This document shows positions 8,107 through 16,236 of a DNA stretch of 64,000 nt, piece by piece. The stretch spans positions 1,647,004-1,711,003 of the forward strand of contig NZ_LFXJ01000005.1 in assembly GCF_001183605.1 (NCBI RefSeq), read 5' to 3'. The notes under the pieces are model-generated. The model worked only from the letters and a program-made list of their open reading frames with translations, made no database searches and was not told the DNA's origin. Position 1 is the stretch's first letter, and each line of letters begins with the position of its first letter. A program made the translations under genes and the position numbers. The stretch comes from Lysinibacillus xylanilyticus. Lineage in GTDB: Bacteria; Bacillota; Bacilli; Bacillales_A; Planococcaceae.

Positions 8107-9335
8107 ACTAGTATGTCTCCAAGTTTTTTTCTACTTACTTTTCCATTAGGCAGCTTTTCAATTTCATGAACAAACACAAACTCCACCGGAATTTGATGTG
8201 GAGCGAGATATTTCCGGCACCATTCTCTAAGCTCCATATTATCGATCGGTTCAGTAGACACGTATAGTGCGCATACTCGCTCGCCTGATAGGTTGTCTTG
8301 TTTCTTATATACGACTGCTTCGACTATTCTTGGGTCATCCATTAACACGGTTTCAACATCTTGCGGATACACATTCAAGCCTGCTACATTAATCATGTCA
8401 TCCATTCTCGCAAGAAAAGAAAGAACATTATCTTCTATATAGCCAAGATCTTTTGTATAAATCGTTTGTGTAGACAATTCAATGATAATTTCGCTCGGTG
8501 TTTGTTTGTCACCAGCTGTCACCTTCACATGAGGAAGTGCGTAGCCCATTTGTTTTGGATCTTCCACATTAGGGTGAATCGCAACACACCCGGATTCAGA
8601 GCATCCATACTGCTGTAATACTTGGCGAGATTTCTCTCTTAATGATGTCAACCAGCTATGCGGCATCATTGTTCCAGACGTCATCACACGATCAAATTGT
8701 TGATCAATAGGTAATAATCGACTTAATGTATAAAGTAACGCTGGAGCCGCATAGAGTATGTGCTTAGGATATTCTTTTAGCTTTTTCAAAATATATTTAG
8801 GATTACTGTTCGTAATAATAACTGGCTTTGCTCCCCTTCTTATGCAAGCCAGGACACCACAAATGAATCCATAAGAATGAGTAACCGGACAAGCGACAAC
8901 AGAATTTGTCAAGGAGTCGACAGGTAATGTCTTCACATAACTTTCAATCTCTTCTTCCACTGAACTCCACGTTCGTTCAATACATTTCGGAGCTCCTGTT
9001 GTACCTGAGCTCATTTGAACTAATACTCCCTCTCGGTCATTGGAATAATTTGATAGTTCAATGAAAGAATCGATCGATTGGAACAACAAAAGATGACTAC
9101 CTGCTGAAGAAGCAAGCCGAACAGCCCCCTCATTTGGCGTCGCTGGATGGATTGGGACGACTGATCCACCTTTTTGGCGAATATATAAACAAAGAGCTAT
9201 ATATTGGAAAATATCATCCGTACAAATAGCTAGCCTGCGATTGTTACACCCCCTTAGATGAGATAAGCTTTCATATATTTCATATTGCTTCTCGATATCT
9301 TCTACTGTATAAAATTGATCATTGACATAAAACAT
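8103..9335 (-). CDS. asbC: 3,4-dihydroxybenzoate-AMP ligase
   Basis: About 410 residues; ANL superfamily. It activates 3,4-dihydroxybenzoate with ATP and loads it on AsbD. Visible motifs are the P-loop-like QMSSGTTGAPK (~residue 115), ACPVTHSYGF, QYGCSESGC (A5 region), TKDLGY and the C-terminal hinge and lysine MDDMINVAGLNVYP and KLPNGKVSRKKLG. It lacks the long N-terminal domain of larger ligases, as AsbC does. Three consecutive ATG codons occur; the third is best spaced (8 bases) from AAAGGGG, so 9335 is chosen. It follows asbB by 23 bp. Confidence 0.93.
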   Translation of the reverse strand: MFYVNDQFYTVEDIEKQYEIYESLSHLRGCNNRRLAICTDDIFQYIALCLYIRQKGGSVVPIHPATPNEGAVRLASSAGSHLLLFQSIDSFIELSNYSNDREGVLVQMSSGTTGAPKCIERTWSSVEEEIESYVKTLPVDSLTNSVVACPVTHSYGFICGVLACIRRGAKPVIITNSNPKYILKKLKEYPKHILYAAPALLYTLSRLLPIDQQFDRVMTSGTMMPHSWLTSLREKSRQVLQQYGCSESGCVAIHPNVEDPKQMGYALPHVKVTAGDKQTPSEIIIELSTQTIYTKDLGYIEDNVLSFLARMDDMINVAGLNVYPQDVETVLMDDPRIVEAVVYKKQDNLSGERVCALYVSTEPIDNMELREWCRKYLAPHQIPVEFVFVHEIEKLPNGKVSRKKLGDILV

Positions 9336-9358
9336 CATCATTTCCCCTTTTTATCCAC

Positions 9359-11092
9359 TTACGCCAACGTATTGCTGACGATATGTCGAAAATTACCTTC
9401 TTCTTGATTTTGAAGTTTCTTTGTTAGCAAAGATTCAACATAAATATGTGTGCTAGTATGCTGAAGCTGTTCATTCCTTGAGCATAATGATGGAAAACGT
9501 TCAAAGTGCATCTGTATTCCTTCCCTAACTAGATTCCAAAAACGTGTTTCTGCAAATCCACAATGCTCTTCTAGCAAATAAGATAGTTCACTTAAATGAA
9601 ACACAAATAATGTATCCATAACTAACTCTCGTAAAGCTTCTACAGATGACATCCAATAATAATGATCGACAGGTGCATCTTTAAAACGATCGTGTATCGT
9701 TTCAAAGTCTGGAACGAGGCTACTGTCCGCAATAAATTCTTCCATATATTCGATACTGTCATGGAAATCTCTCAGTACAACCCGTGTCGGCCACCCATTT
9801 TGATGTAATAAGATCATATTTTGCGCATGGGCCTCAATAGCAATACCATGAGCAACAAGCAAGTGCCACACAGGAATAACACTCACTTCGATCAAGCGTT
9901 TTACCCACTCCTCCGTTCCATATCGGCAAAGCCAATCATCAATAAATGGACGCCCATCTCTCTCCATCATCATTAGCACCGTAAACGGTACCGCTTCCTC
10001 ATCATCCTTCATATACGAGCGCACACTTTCTCGCCATATTGAGCCAAGCTGACCTTCTAGTTTTCTACTATGCTTTTTTGTATTCGGTTCAAAAATAATT
10101 CCTGCATATTCTTCCAGTACAATAAGAGACGCTTCCTTTTGTAAATAAGAGTCTAATTGAATCACCTGTTTAAGCCATGAAGAAATATGAGGAGCGGCAC
10201 AAACAGCATGAGAATGTAGCTTTCGTAATGAAGAGGTATTCACCATATTCATCGAGCATTTTAATTGCGCCTTCTCAGGATTTGAAAAGTTCCATAATGT
10301 TCGCACCGATTGAGTTGCCCGATAGTCATCTCCTTTCACATTTAGAGGTATTAGATCTTTTTGCTCCATTAATCCAGCTAGTACTTGCTTCATGTTATGC
10401 CACTGCCATGGATGAACTGGTAAAAACGTATATTCTTCATATGTTCCATCGAATACTGCAAGCTTTGCAAGAAGGTCTTCCCACAGCAACTGCCCTAGCT
10501 CTCTTTTCCAAAAGTTCTCTTCCTCTTCAAGAACAGAAATTCGTACGTAGCTTCTTCTCACTGCAACCCATTGTAGGGTAAAAGATTGCTTTGCCTCAGG
10601 GCCATAGTCTTTATGGTCGTCGATCGTAAAACCGGTTCTGGATTTAAAACAAGGGTGATATGGATGTCCTTCAATGATTTCTGATTCTAATTCTTCATAG
10701 CTCGAATTTCTTCTCGACTTTGGCATTTGAAGATGACGATCATTCCATTCACAAAGCTTACTCGTTAAATGAAGTTCATTCAGTAATCTAGCTTTATCAC
10801 TATGAGTAGAAAGTAATTCATCTACTAGATTCTCAAGCGTTGCCTCTAATATCGTTTCATCTTTTTCTACTTGAAAAATACTATCTCCCTTTATTCGGAT
10901 GCGATCAAATGCCATTCTTCTTCCTTCACAACGATAGGTGCACTTCTGACCAACAAGAGTAAAAATTGAAGTCCATTTATCTAAACGTGTTTCTTCATAT
11001 TTGATTAGTCCTTCAAAAATCATGGCCTCTACAAGTTGCCGCCTTACACGTAGTTCTCCTTGTTTAGAAGCTAAAGGCTGTAGCTGCTGCAT
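9359..11092 (-). CDS. asbB: NIS siderophore synthetase AsbB
   Basis: 577 residues; IucA/IucC family of NRPS-independent siderophore synthetases. AsbB adds the second spermidine arm to citrate in petrobactin. Family landmarks are GHPYHPCFKSRTGF (~residue 150), LPVHPWQWH, ATQSVRTLWN and the C-terminal domain with GIAIEAHAQNMI and VLRDFHDSIEY (FhuF-like region). The start chosen, MQQLQPL, has GGAGG six bases upstream. The gene overlaps the asbA end by 29 bp. It is the second of two synthetases, as in Bacillus anthracis. Confidence 0.93.
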   Translation of the reverse strand: MQQLQPLASKQGELRVRRQLVEAMIFEGLIKYEETRLDKWTSIFTLVGQKCTYRCEGRRMAFDRIRIKGDSIFQVEKDETILEATLENLVDELLSTHSDKARLLNELHLTSKLCEWNDRHLQMPKSRRNSSYEELESEIIEGHPYHPCFKSRTGFTIDDHKDYGPEAKQSFTLQWVAVRRSYVRISVLEEEENFWKRELGQLLWEDLLAKLAVFDGTYEEYTFLPVHPWQWHNMKQVLAGLMEQKDLIPLNVKGDDYRATQSVRTLWNFSNPEKAQLKCSMNMVNTSSLRKLHSHAVCAAPHISSWLKQVIQLDSYLQKEASLIVLEEYAGIIFEPNTKKHSRKLEGQLGSIWRESVRSYMKDDEEAVPFTVLMMMERDGRPFIDDWLCRYGTEEWVKRLIEVSVIPVWHLLVAHGIAIEAHAQNMILLHQNGWPTRVVLRDFHDSIEYMEEFIADSSLVPDFETIHDRFKDAPVDHYYWMSSVEALRELVMDTLFVFHLSELSYLLEEHCGFAETRFWNLVREGIQMHFERFPSLCSRNEQLQHTSTHIYVESLLTKKLQNQEEGNFRHIVSNTLA

Positions 11093-12887
11093 ATTCTGCC
11101 TCCTCATGCTGAAGAACAAACGGATTTGGAATTTTCGTGTATACCGCTTGTTCAAGTTCGGCTTCTAGTTCATCTACATCATGAAACCTTGTTAATAAAT
11201 TTGCTTTGAACGCAAGCTCTTCTTGTTTTAGAATGTTACGAACAAATGCCTTCCCGAAACCTGTAAATTCTTTTTCTAATAAGTGCAGTTGATCGATAGA
11301 CCACTTCAAAAGAATTTTTTCATCGATTAGCTGATCTGCTCCAAATCGAGATATAACGGGAAACAGTTGATTCATAAACAAATAATATGTAAATCTATCA
11401 TGAATAAGGGCATCTTCGTAAAATAGCTCAGCTGTTTCATGTAAAGAAGGCTCTATTGAAAGAAGTTCTTCTTTATATGTTTTTGATAAGTAATATCCTT
11501 GGTTATCACGATAATAATAAGTAGTTGGATAACCTGAAGAAATGTTTAACACGCTATTTTGCTGATGTGCTTCGAGAGCTATCCCATACTCATCGTATAA
11601 CCTTAATAATGGTTCAATAGCACATTTCCAGTAGACTTTAAACCAATCTAAACTTATGCTCTCTAATGAGCGGAATTCTGATTGAGAGATTTCCATAATG
11701 AGCTGATATAGTCTCGATTTTTCTTTTGGCAGAGGTTCTTGCACAAGAGCGGCGATCATGCATATTCCTTCATCGTGTCCTTTAGGAAATACGTTTGAGC
11801 GAAAAATAACCTCAAACCCTGACTCCGTCTGATTTGGGAACTCTACAGTCATATAGGCTGGGTCATCAATCATCCGGAAAGATGGATGGTTCTGTAAGAA
11901 ATCAATCTTATTCATTAACCGAGCCATAACAATTCCAGCTTTTAGTTCATGAGTTCTATTTACCCTCAATGAATTCGTTATTTTTACAGGAATTGAAAAC
12001 TTATACATCATTTCTTCATTTGAGCTATATACCGTTCTTATCGAAGAGGTTGCTGTATAAAATGCTCCAAGCGCACCCTCGTATTTTATCAACCCTTCAG
12101 CAATCGCTTCTTTTACATACTGTTGCTGTAAAAGCCACTGTGCTTGAAGCGGGTGCATCGGAATGAGGCTATGCTTCTCTGACATAACAAAATCAGGTTG
12201 TGATTTTGTTAAAGACTGATAAATGAGTTCACTTGCACTTTTTTCTAATACAGAAGACTCTTTCACAATTTTGCGGTCGACACGAAAATAGTGAAGTTGG
12301 AAAGTACCTTGTAGCTCTGGCGCATAACTCGTTTGTTGCCAATTTGCCATCCCTTGTCTGCTTTTAGGTGTCGGATGAAGCCAATGACCAAATAAGAGAG
12401 ACTGCTCAGCTTCAATAAATGTAGCGTTTACTCCATTTTGTTTCTTATCTTCCAAACTATTTTCAATATAATTTGCCATCGTTTGATAGCTCTCAATTAT
12501 GCGAAGAATGAGTTCATCAAAACGGGAAGAAAGTCCAGGACATCCATCCACCTTACCCATTAAATGTAGCTCTTGAATGAGCGTGATGAGTATCGTTAAT
12601 TTATCTTCGAGAAGCCATTGTTTTTGTTTCGTACAATACTTCAACGAGACACCAAATATATGTCTTCCAACAAGAGATTTGTATTCCACATCAAATGCAA
12701 TACGGGTGTTTTGGATAGGCAACTCAAGCTCTAACATATGTCCCTCTGTAATCAAGATAGTTAGTCGCTGTTCTGTTATCCACTCCTCCTTTTTGACCCA
12801 ATGTCCACAACTCACTTCTCGTATATAACAATTTATAAACGCCTGAAACGTTGCATTTTCTGCAATCTGTTTAGCTATCTGTTGCAT
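11064..12887 (-). CDS. asbA: NIS siderophore synthetase AsbA
   Basis: 607 residues; IucA/IucC family. AsbA condenses citrate with spermidine, the first committed step of petrobactin assembly. Landmarks are FGHWLHPTPKSRQGM (~residue 178), PMHPLQAQW, TATSSIRTVY, VKITNSLRVN, YGIALEAHQQNSV and YYRDNQGYY. I choose the ATG of MQQIAKQIAENATF because AAAGGATGA sits 8 bases upstream and the N-terminus then aligns with AsbA (AKQIAEHAT). An ATG 12 bases earlier is possible. The longer GTG frame would start inside the Fur box. First gene of the six-gene operon. Confidence 0.93.
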   Translation of the reverse strand: MQQIAKQIAENATFQAFINCYIREVSCGHWVKKEEWITEQRLTILITEGHMLELELPIQNTRIAFDVEYKSLVGRHIFGVSLKYCTKQKQWLLEDKLTILITLIQELHLMGKVDGCPGLSSRFDELILRIIESYQTMANYIENSLEDKKQNGVNATFIEAEQSLLFGHWLHPTPKSRQGMANWQQTSYAPELQGTFQLHYFRVDRKIVKESSVLEKSASELIYQSLTKSQPDFVMSEKHSLIPMHPLQAQWLLQQQYVKEAIAEGLIKYEGALGAFYTATSSIRTVYSSNEEMMYKFSIPVKITNSLRVNRTHELKAGIVMARLMNKIDFLQNHPSFRMIDDPAYMTVEFPNQTESGFEVIFRSNVFPKGHDEGICMIAALVQEPLPKEKSRLYQLIMEISQSEFRSLESISLDWFKVYWKCAIEPLLRLYDEYGIALEAHQQNSVLNISSGYPTTYYYRDNQGYYLSKTYKEELLSIEPSLHETAELFYEDALIHDRFTYYLFMNQLFPVISRFGADQLIDEKILLKWSIDQLHLLEKEFTGFGKAFVRNILKQEELAFKANLLTRFHDVDELEAELEQAVYTKIPNPFVLQHEEAEYAAATAFSF

Positions 12888-12927
12888 ATAATTAATCATC
12901 CTTTCACAAAGCCTTCTCCCTACCAAA

Positions 12928-12942
12928 TGATAATGATTATCA
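12928..12942 (-). promoter_or_regulatory. Fur box 1 of the asb operon
   Basis: TGATAATGATTATCA, a perfect 7-1-7 inverted repeat matching the Bacillus Fur motif. It is 40 bp upstream of the asbA start and should repress the operon when iron is plentiful. Confidence 0.9.
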
Positions 12943-13026
12943 CTCACTGATAAAAAAATTAGTCTCCCTAATTAGAAAGACTGATGATAAGAAGCGAATA
13001 GAAACAAATGTGGTGCTGATAACAAT

Positions 13027-13041
13027 TGATAATGATTATCA
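13027..13041 (-). promoter_or_regulatory. Fur box 2 upstream of asb
   Basis: An identical 15-bp 7-1-7 core, exactly 99 bp further upstream. The pair brackets the likely promoter region. The rest of 12943-13500 holds a perfect AAATCGTACGATTT palindrome (13220-13233), a hairpin and a diverged repeat, but no gene. Confidence 0.85.
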
Positions 13042-13326
13042 CTTTCAATTACATGTTATAGGAAAGACGGAAATGACTCAACTGCCTAAAGTCCTATATG
13101 GCAATATAAACCATCGAAATAAGTAAAAGTGCATAAGAATATGTCGTTTTTTGTATCACGTGTGCAAGATTATTGATATATAGTACAGTGTGACAACAAA
13201 ATATTAGAAAGAACTAAAAAAATCGTACGATTTGGAAAAGGTCTTTATGTTATTAATGTTCATAGTTATTGATGTGATAATTTTATGCCGTTACTTCGTT
13301 TTCATCTTTACTTCGATAACAATTAA

Positions 13327-13475
13327 GATTTATGTCCATAATCTTTTACGCGTAAATGAACATATATATAAAAACCCTTTGTTATCAACGAAAGGGTTAA
13401 AATTATAAATATGTACATATATATTTATAGAGATAATTCAAAGTCAAACACATTAATGACCATTTGATCATCTTG
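13327..13475. repeat. Diverged intergenic repeat, copy A
   Basis: Shares ordered blocks with 25688-25850: AGATTTATGTYCATAATYT, then ATGTACAT, TTATAGAGATA, and ACCATTTGA-CATCTTG. The copies have drifted but keep order and spacing. No coding potential is seen. Confidence 0.5.
13372..13399. terminator. Hairpin, possible terminator
   Basis: AACCCTTT and AAAGGGTT flank a 10-base loop within repeat copy A. No adjacent gene uses it. Confidence 0.35.
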
Positions 13476-13501
13476 TTACTTCAATAAGCTATTAATGATT
13501 C

Positions 13502-13615
13502 TCAACTGTTTTCTTGCTCCAAAATCTTCTTTCCCTCTTTTTTAGGATCCGCCTCACCTTGTAACGAAAATTCACGGGGGTAAATAGAAAGTTCTCCATA
13601 TGCCACTTTTCCATC
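13502..13615 (-). pseudogene. Gene fragment of unknown family
   Basis: A minus-strand frame between a TAA and a TGA encodes DGKVAYGELSIYPREFSLQG followed by a Lys/Glu-rich tail. It has no start codon. The sequence looks protein-like but I do not recognise the family. Confidence 0.3.
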
Positions 13616-13714
13616 TTATCTAAACCCCTAGCGTCAAAAAGCTGCAAAAGAAGGCCAAAAGCCCTTGCTGTATCTTTGCCTTTATTATGAAATCGTCTTC
13701 GTACATTTCCACTA

Positions 13715-13999
13715 TTATTTTCCTATGAAATGTAAAACATCTTTATTTTCACATGTCTCCGCTAAATCTAAAGCTGTTTTTCCTTCGTGATCTTTAGCAT
13801 AAATGTCCGCTCCATATTTTAGTAGCATTTCAACAGCAGCAGTATTTCTAGCCTTAATTGCCCTGTGCAGCGCTGTTTGTTTATACTGATTCCTGCATTC
13901 AATATTAGCTCCACGATCCAGAAGGAATTTAATTCCGATAACGTTATTAGTATCCGCAAAGTTGTGCAGTGGAGGGAATGGCTTTCTTTCCTGGTCCAT
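13715..13999 (-). CDS. Small ankyrin-repeat protein, start uncertain
   Basis: 94 residues from the ATG. Two to three ankyrin repeats are visible (NVIGIKFLLDRGANIECRN, QTALHRAIKARNTAAVEMLL, GKTALDLAETCENKDVL), the usual protein-protein binding scaffold. The open frame continues upstream without a stop and encodes another helix pair (VVLLEDILKLGCDM) behind a strong AAGGAGG, but there is no ATG, GTG or TTG there. The ancestral start may have been lost, so this could be a pseudogene with a fallback start. Partner and role unknown. Confidence 0.6.
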   Translation of the reverse strand: MDQERKPFPPLHNFADTNNVIGIKFLLDRGANIECRNQYKQTALHRAIKARNTAAVEMLLKYGADIYAKDHEGKTALDLAETCENKDVLHFIGK

Positions 14000-14165
14000 G
14001 TCGCAGCCTAATTTTAAAATGTCCTCTAGTAGAACTACATCTTGACAATGAAGAGCGATCTTAAAACCTTTCTTTTTTACCTCCTTCTCATAAATAAAAG
14101 TTCATTTTTCTCCTCCTAACCTTGTTATAGGTGACCATATTTGCAATTAACTCGAAAAAGAAAAA

Positions 14166-14198
14166 AAGATGCATCTCCATTAAAAAGGAGAGCATCTA
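14166..14198 (-). terminator. Terminator after the methylcitrate operon
   Basis: On the minus strand AGATGC-TCTCC and GGAGA-TGCATCT form a stem with one bulge, followed by a T-run. It lies past the 3-hydroxyisobutyryl-CoA hydrolase gene and the half-riboswitch. Confidence 0.7.
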
Positions 14199-14216
14199 AG
14201 GAAAACAGAAAAAGGC

Positions 14217-14252
14217 TCAAAAACACAGTTTGCCTGTCCATCTATTTGCCAT
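14217..14252 (-). other. 11-codon ORF behind the half-riboswitch
   Basis: AGGAG six bases before an ATG opens MANRWTGKLCF then TGA. It may be the stub of the gene once controlled by the decayed cobalamin riboswitch at 14296-14340. Very short, so weakly supported. Confidence 0.2.
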
Positions 14253-14295
14253 AATTTCTCCTAGCTTCCGTAGAGAGTTAATACGATGGAATAAA

Positions 14296-14340
14296 GGTAG
14301 GTCTCCTGGCTCGTGTATCCTATTCAGAACCTTCCCATCT
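14296..14340 (-). promoter_or_regulatory. Decayed 3' half of a cobalamin riboswitch
   Basis: On the minus strand the sequence keeps TGGGAAGG and the B12 box AGCCAGGAGACC-TACC (15 of 16 bases of the box in the metE riboswitch). The 5' half, including the GGGAAG and CCGCAACTG blocks, is missing; its place is taken by the end of the 3-hydroxyisobutyryl-CoA hydrolase gene. It cannot fold as a full riboswitch. Confidence 0.75.
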
Positions 14341-14345
14341 AATTC

Positions 14346-15410
14346 TTACTTCTTTACAGTCACACTACTATCTTGAAAAAACTTTTCCATGTCGGCATCT
14401 GTAAATATAGCTAATGTTTTATAGATATACTGTGGATTTCGATCCTTATCAATAACGACAGAGCGTACACCTTCAAAGAAATCTTCATGTTTTAAAAAGT
14501 TTTTAGCCAAGATTAAATCTGTCGCAAAGCATTCCTCTAATGTTTTATCTTGCGCATCTTTAAGCTGCATTAATGTAATTTTTAATGATGATGGAGATTT
14601 AGACAGAAGCAAATGCTTTGTCTCTTGTGCAAATTTGCTTGGATCATTGTCTAAGGATTCTACTATCTCTTCCATTGTATTTTTTGAGAAATGTTGATCT
14701 ATTTCATTTTGAAGGCAAGCAAGTTCACTGTTTCCTGATGGAATACTTGAATATTCAACTATTAATTGGTTTAAAGCCATAGTTGTATCCAGTGAATGCC
14801 AGTCAGTCTGTTCAACGCGTTCAAAGAATTCATGAAGATTATCGCTCTTTATAAAGCTATCTGCTGCATTGGCAAAGAGAACGTCCACAGCTTGTATGAC
14901 AGATGCGGTTAATGCTAAGTAGTATCCTACATAGCCTGGTGCTTTATTTAAGAAATAGGCAGCTCCAACATCTGGAAAGAAACCAATATTCATTTCTGGC
15001 ATAGCCCATTTAGTTCGTTCAGTAACGATTCGGTGGCTAGCCCCATAAGTTAAACCGACCCCACCTCCCATGACAATGCCGTCAAGGCAGGCAATAATTG
15101 GTTTAGGATAGTGATAGATCGCCATATCTACTAGATATTCTTCTTCAAAAAAGACTTCGGCATTTTTGAAAGCTTCCTGACTGGAGCGAGCTTTATAAAG
15201 TGTTTTAATATCACCACCAGCACAAAATCCCTTCTCACCAGCACCTCTTAGGATGATAAGATGAATTTGATCATTTGCTTGCCATACCTTCAGTTTCTCT
15301 CCAATGGTCTTTAGCATTTCAGTGGAAAGTGAGTTTAAAGCTTTAGGACGATTCAACGTTATGGTTGCTGCTCCACCGTCACTTACCGCAAATATTACTT
15401 CGTTCTCCAT
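14346..15410 (-). CDS. 3-hydroxyisobutyryl-CoA hydrolase-type protein
   Basis: 354 residues; crotonase superfamily. Length, CAGGDIKTLY, GGGVGLTYGASHRIVTE and PEMNIGFFPDVGAAYFLN match 3-hydroxyisobutyryl-CoA hydrolases, which free 3-hydroxyisobutyrate during valine breakdown; valine breakdown yields propionyl-CoA. This fits its place as the last gene of the methylcitrate operon, 14 bp behind an enoyl-CoA hydratase. The start follows a GGAGG-type site. Confidence 0.85.
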   Translation of the reverse strand: MENEVIFAVSDGGAATITLNRPKALNSLSTEMLKTIGEKLKVWQANDQIHLIILRGAGEKGFCAGGDIKTLYKARSSQEAFKNAEVFFEEEYLVDMAIYHYPKPIIACLDGIVMGGGVGLTYGASHRIVTERTKWAMPEMNIGFFPDVGAAYFLNKAPGYVGYYLALTASVIQAVDVLFANAADSFIKSDNLHEFFERVEQTDWHSLDTTMALNQLIVEYSSIPSGNSELACLQNEIDQHFSKNTMEEIVESLDNDPSKFAQETKHLLLSKSPSSLKITLMQLKDAQDKTLEECFATDLILAKNFLKHEDFFEGVRSVVIDKDRNPQYIYKTLAIFTDADMEKFFQDSSVTVKK

Positions 15411-15424
15411 ATTGGATTCCTCCC

Positions 15425-16210
15425 TTACGAATGTTTAAAGTTTGTCTGTCTTTTTTCAATAAATGCCTGAACGCCTTCTTTAGCATCCTCTGTTAAAAAT
15501 AGCTCAGCAAAACGTGTTCGTTCTAGTTCCAGTCCTTTCTGAAGATGATCTTTCCCTCCTTGAATTATACATTCAATTGTACGGGATACACTTGTCATAC
15601 TTTTACCGTCAACAAAGGACTGAGCAACAGCTTTTGCAGTTGGCAGAAGTTCCTCAGGTTCCGTCACCAGTTGAATAATATCTAGCTGTTGAGCTTCATC
15701 AGCACTTAATTGTTTACTAGTCAAAATTAATTGTAGTGCCTTTGCTTGACCCATTATTCTGCTAAGTCGTTGTGTACCGCCGAATGTTGGAAGTAGCCCA
15801 AGTTTTAATTCTGGTAAGCCAAGAATGGCAGTACTTGAAGCGATTCTGAAATGGCAGCCTAACGCTAGCTCTAGCCCACCTCCGAGAGCTGGACCATTAA
15901 TGGCAGCAATAACAGGTTTTTTCATAGTTTCAATCTCATCACATAGAGCTTGTCCTGCCTCGGCCATTTGCAATGCTTTTTCCTGTTGCCCAAAGGCAGC
16001 AACAAATTCCTTAATATCCGCACCAGCGGCAAAAAATCGGCCGGAGCCTGTAATAATGATAGCGTTCGTTTCTTTGTCCTCTGCTAGCTCTTTGAAAATG
16101 AGACGAAGATTTTCAATAGATGCTGATGACAAAGTATTTGCTGGTGGATTATCTAAATGAATAATCGTGATGGTACCTTCTTTGCTTACATTGGCAAATG
16201 TATCGATCAT
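15425..16210 (-). CDS. Enoyl-CoA hydratase
   Basis: About 261 residues; crotonase fold. It hydrates trans-2-enoyl-CoA. The oxyanion-hole segments are AAGADIKEF (~residue 63) and NGPALGGGLELALGCHFRIA (~105), and the catalytic Glu region is LPELKLGLLPTFGGTQRL. The start at MIDTF is chosen because AGGAGGG lies 9 bases upstream; two codons earlier the spacing is only 3. The pair with the acyl-CoA dehydrogenase upstream suggests short branched-chain acyl-CoA oxidation feeding propionyl-CoA into the pathway. Confidence 0.88.
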   Translation of the reverse strand: MIDTFANVSKEGTITIIHLDNPPANTLSSASIENLRLIFKELAEDKETNAIIITGSGRFFAAGADIKEFVAAFGQQEKALQMAEAGQALCDEIETMKKPVIAAINGPALGGGLELALGCHFRIASSTAILGLPELKLGLLPTFGGTQRLSRIMGQAKALQLILTSKQLSADEAQQLDIIQLVTEPEELLPTAKAVAQSFVDGKSMTSVSRTIECIIQGGKDHLQKGLELERTRFAELFLTEDAKEGVQAFIEKRQTNFKHS

Positions 16211-16236
16211 TATCATTTCCCTCCTATTTATAAGAA

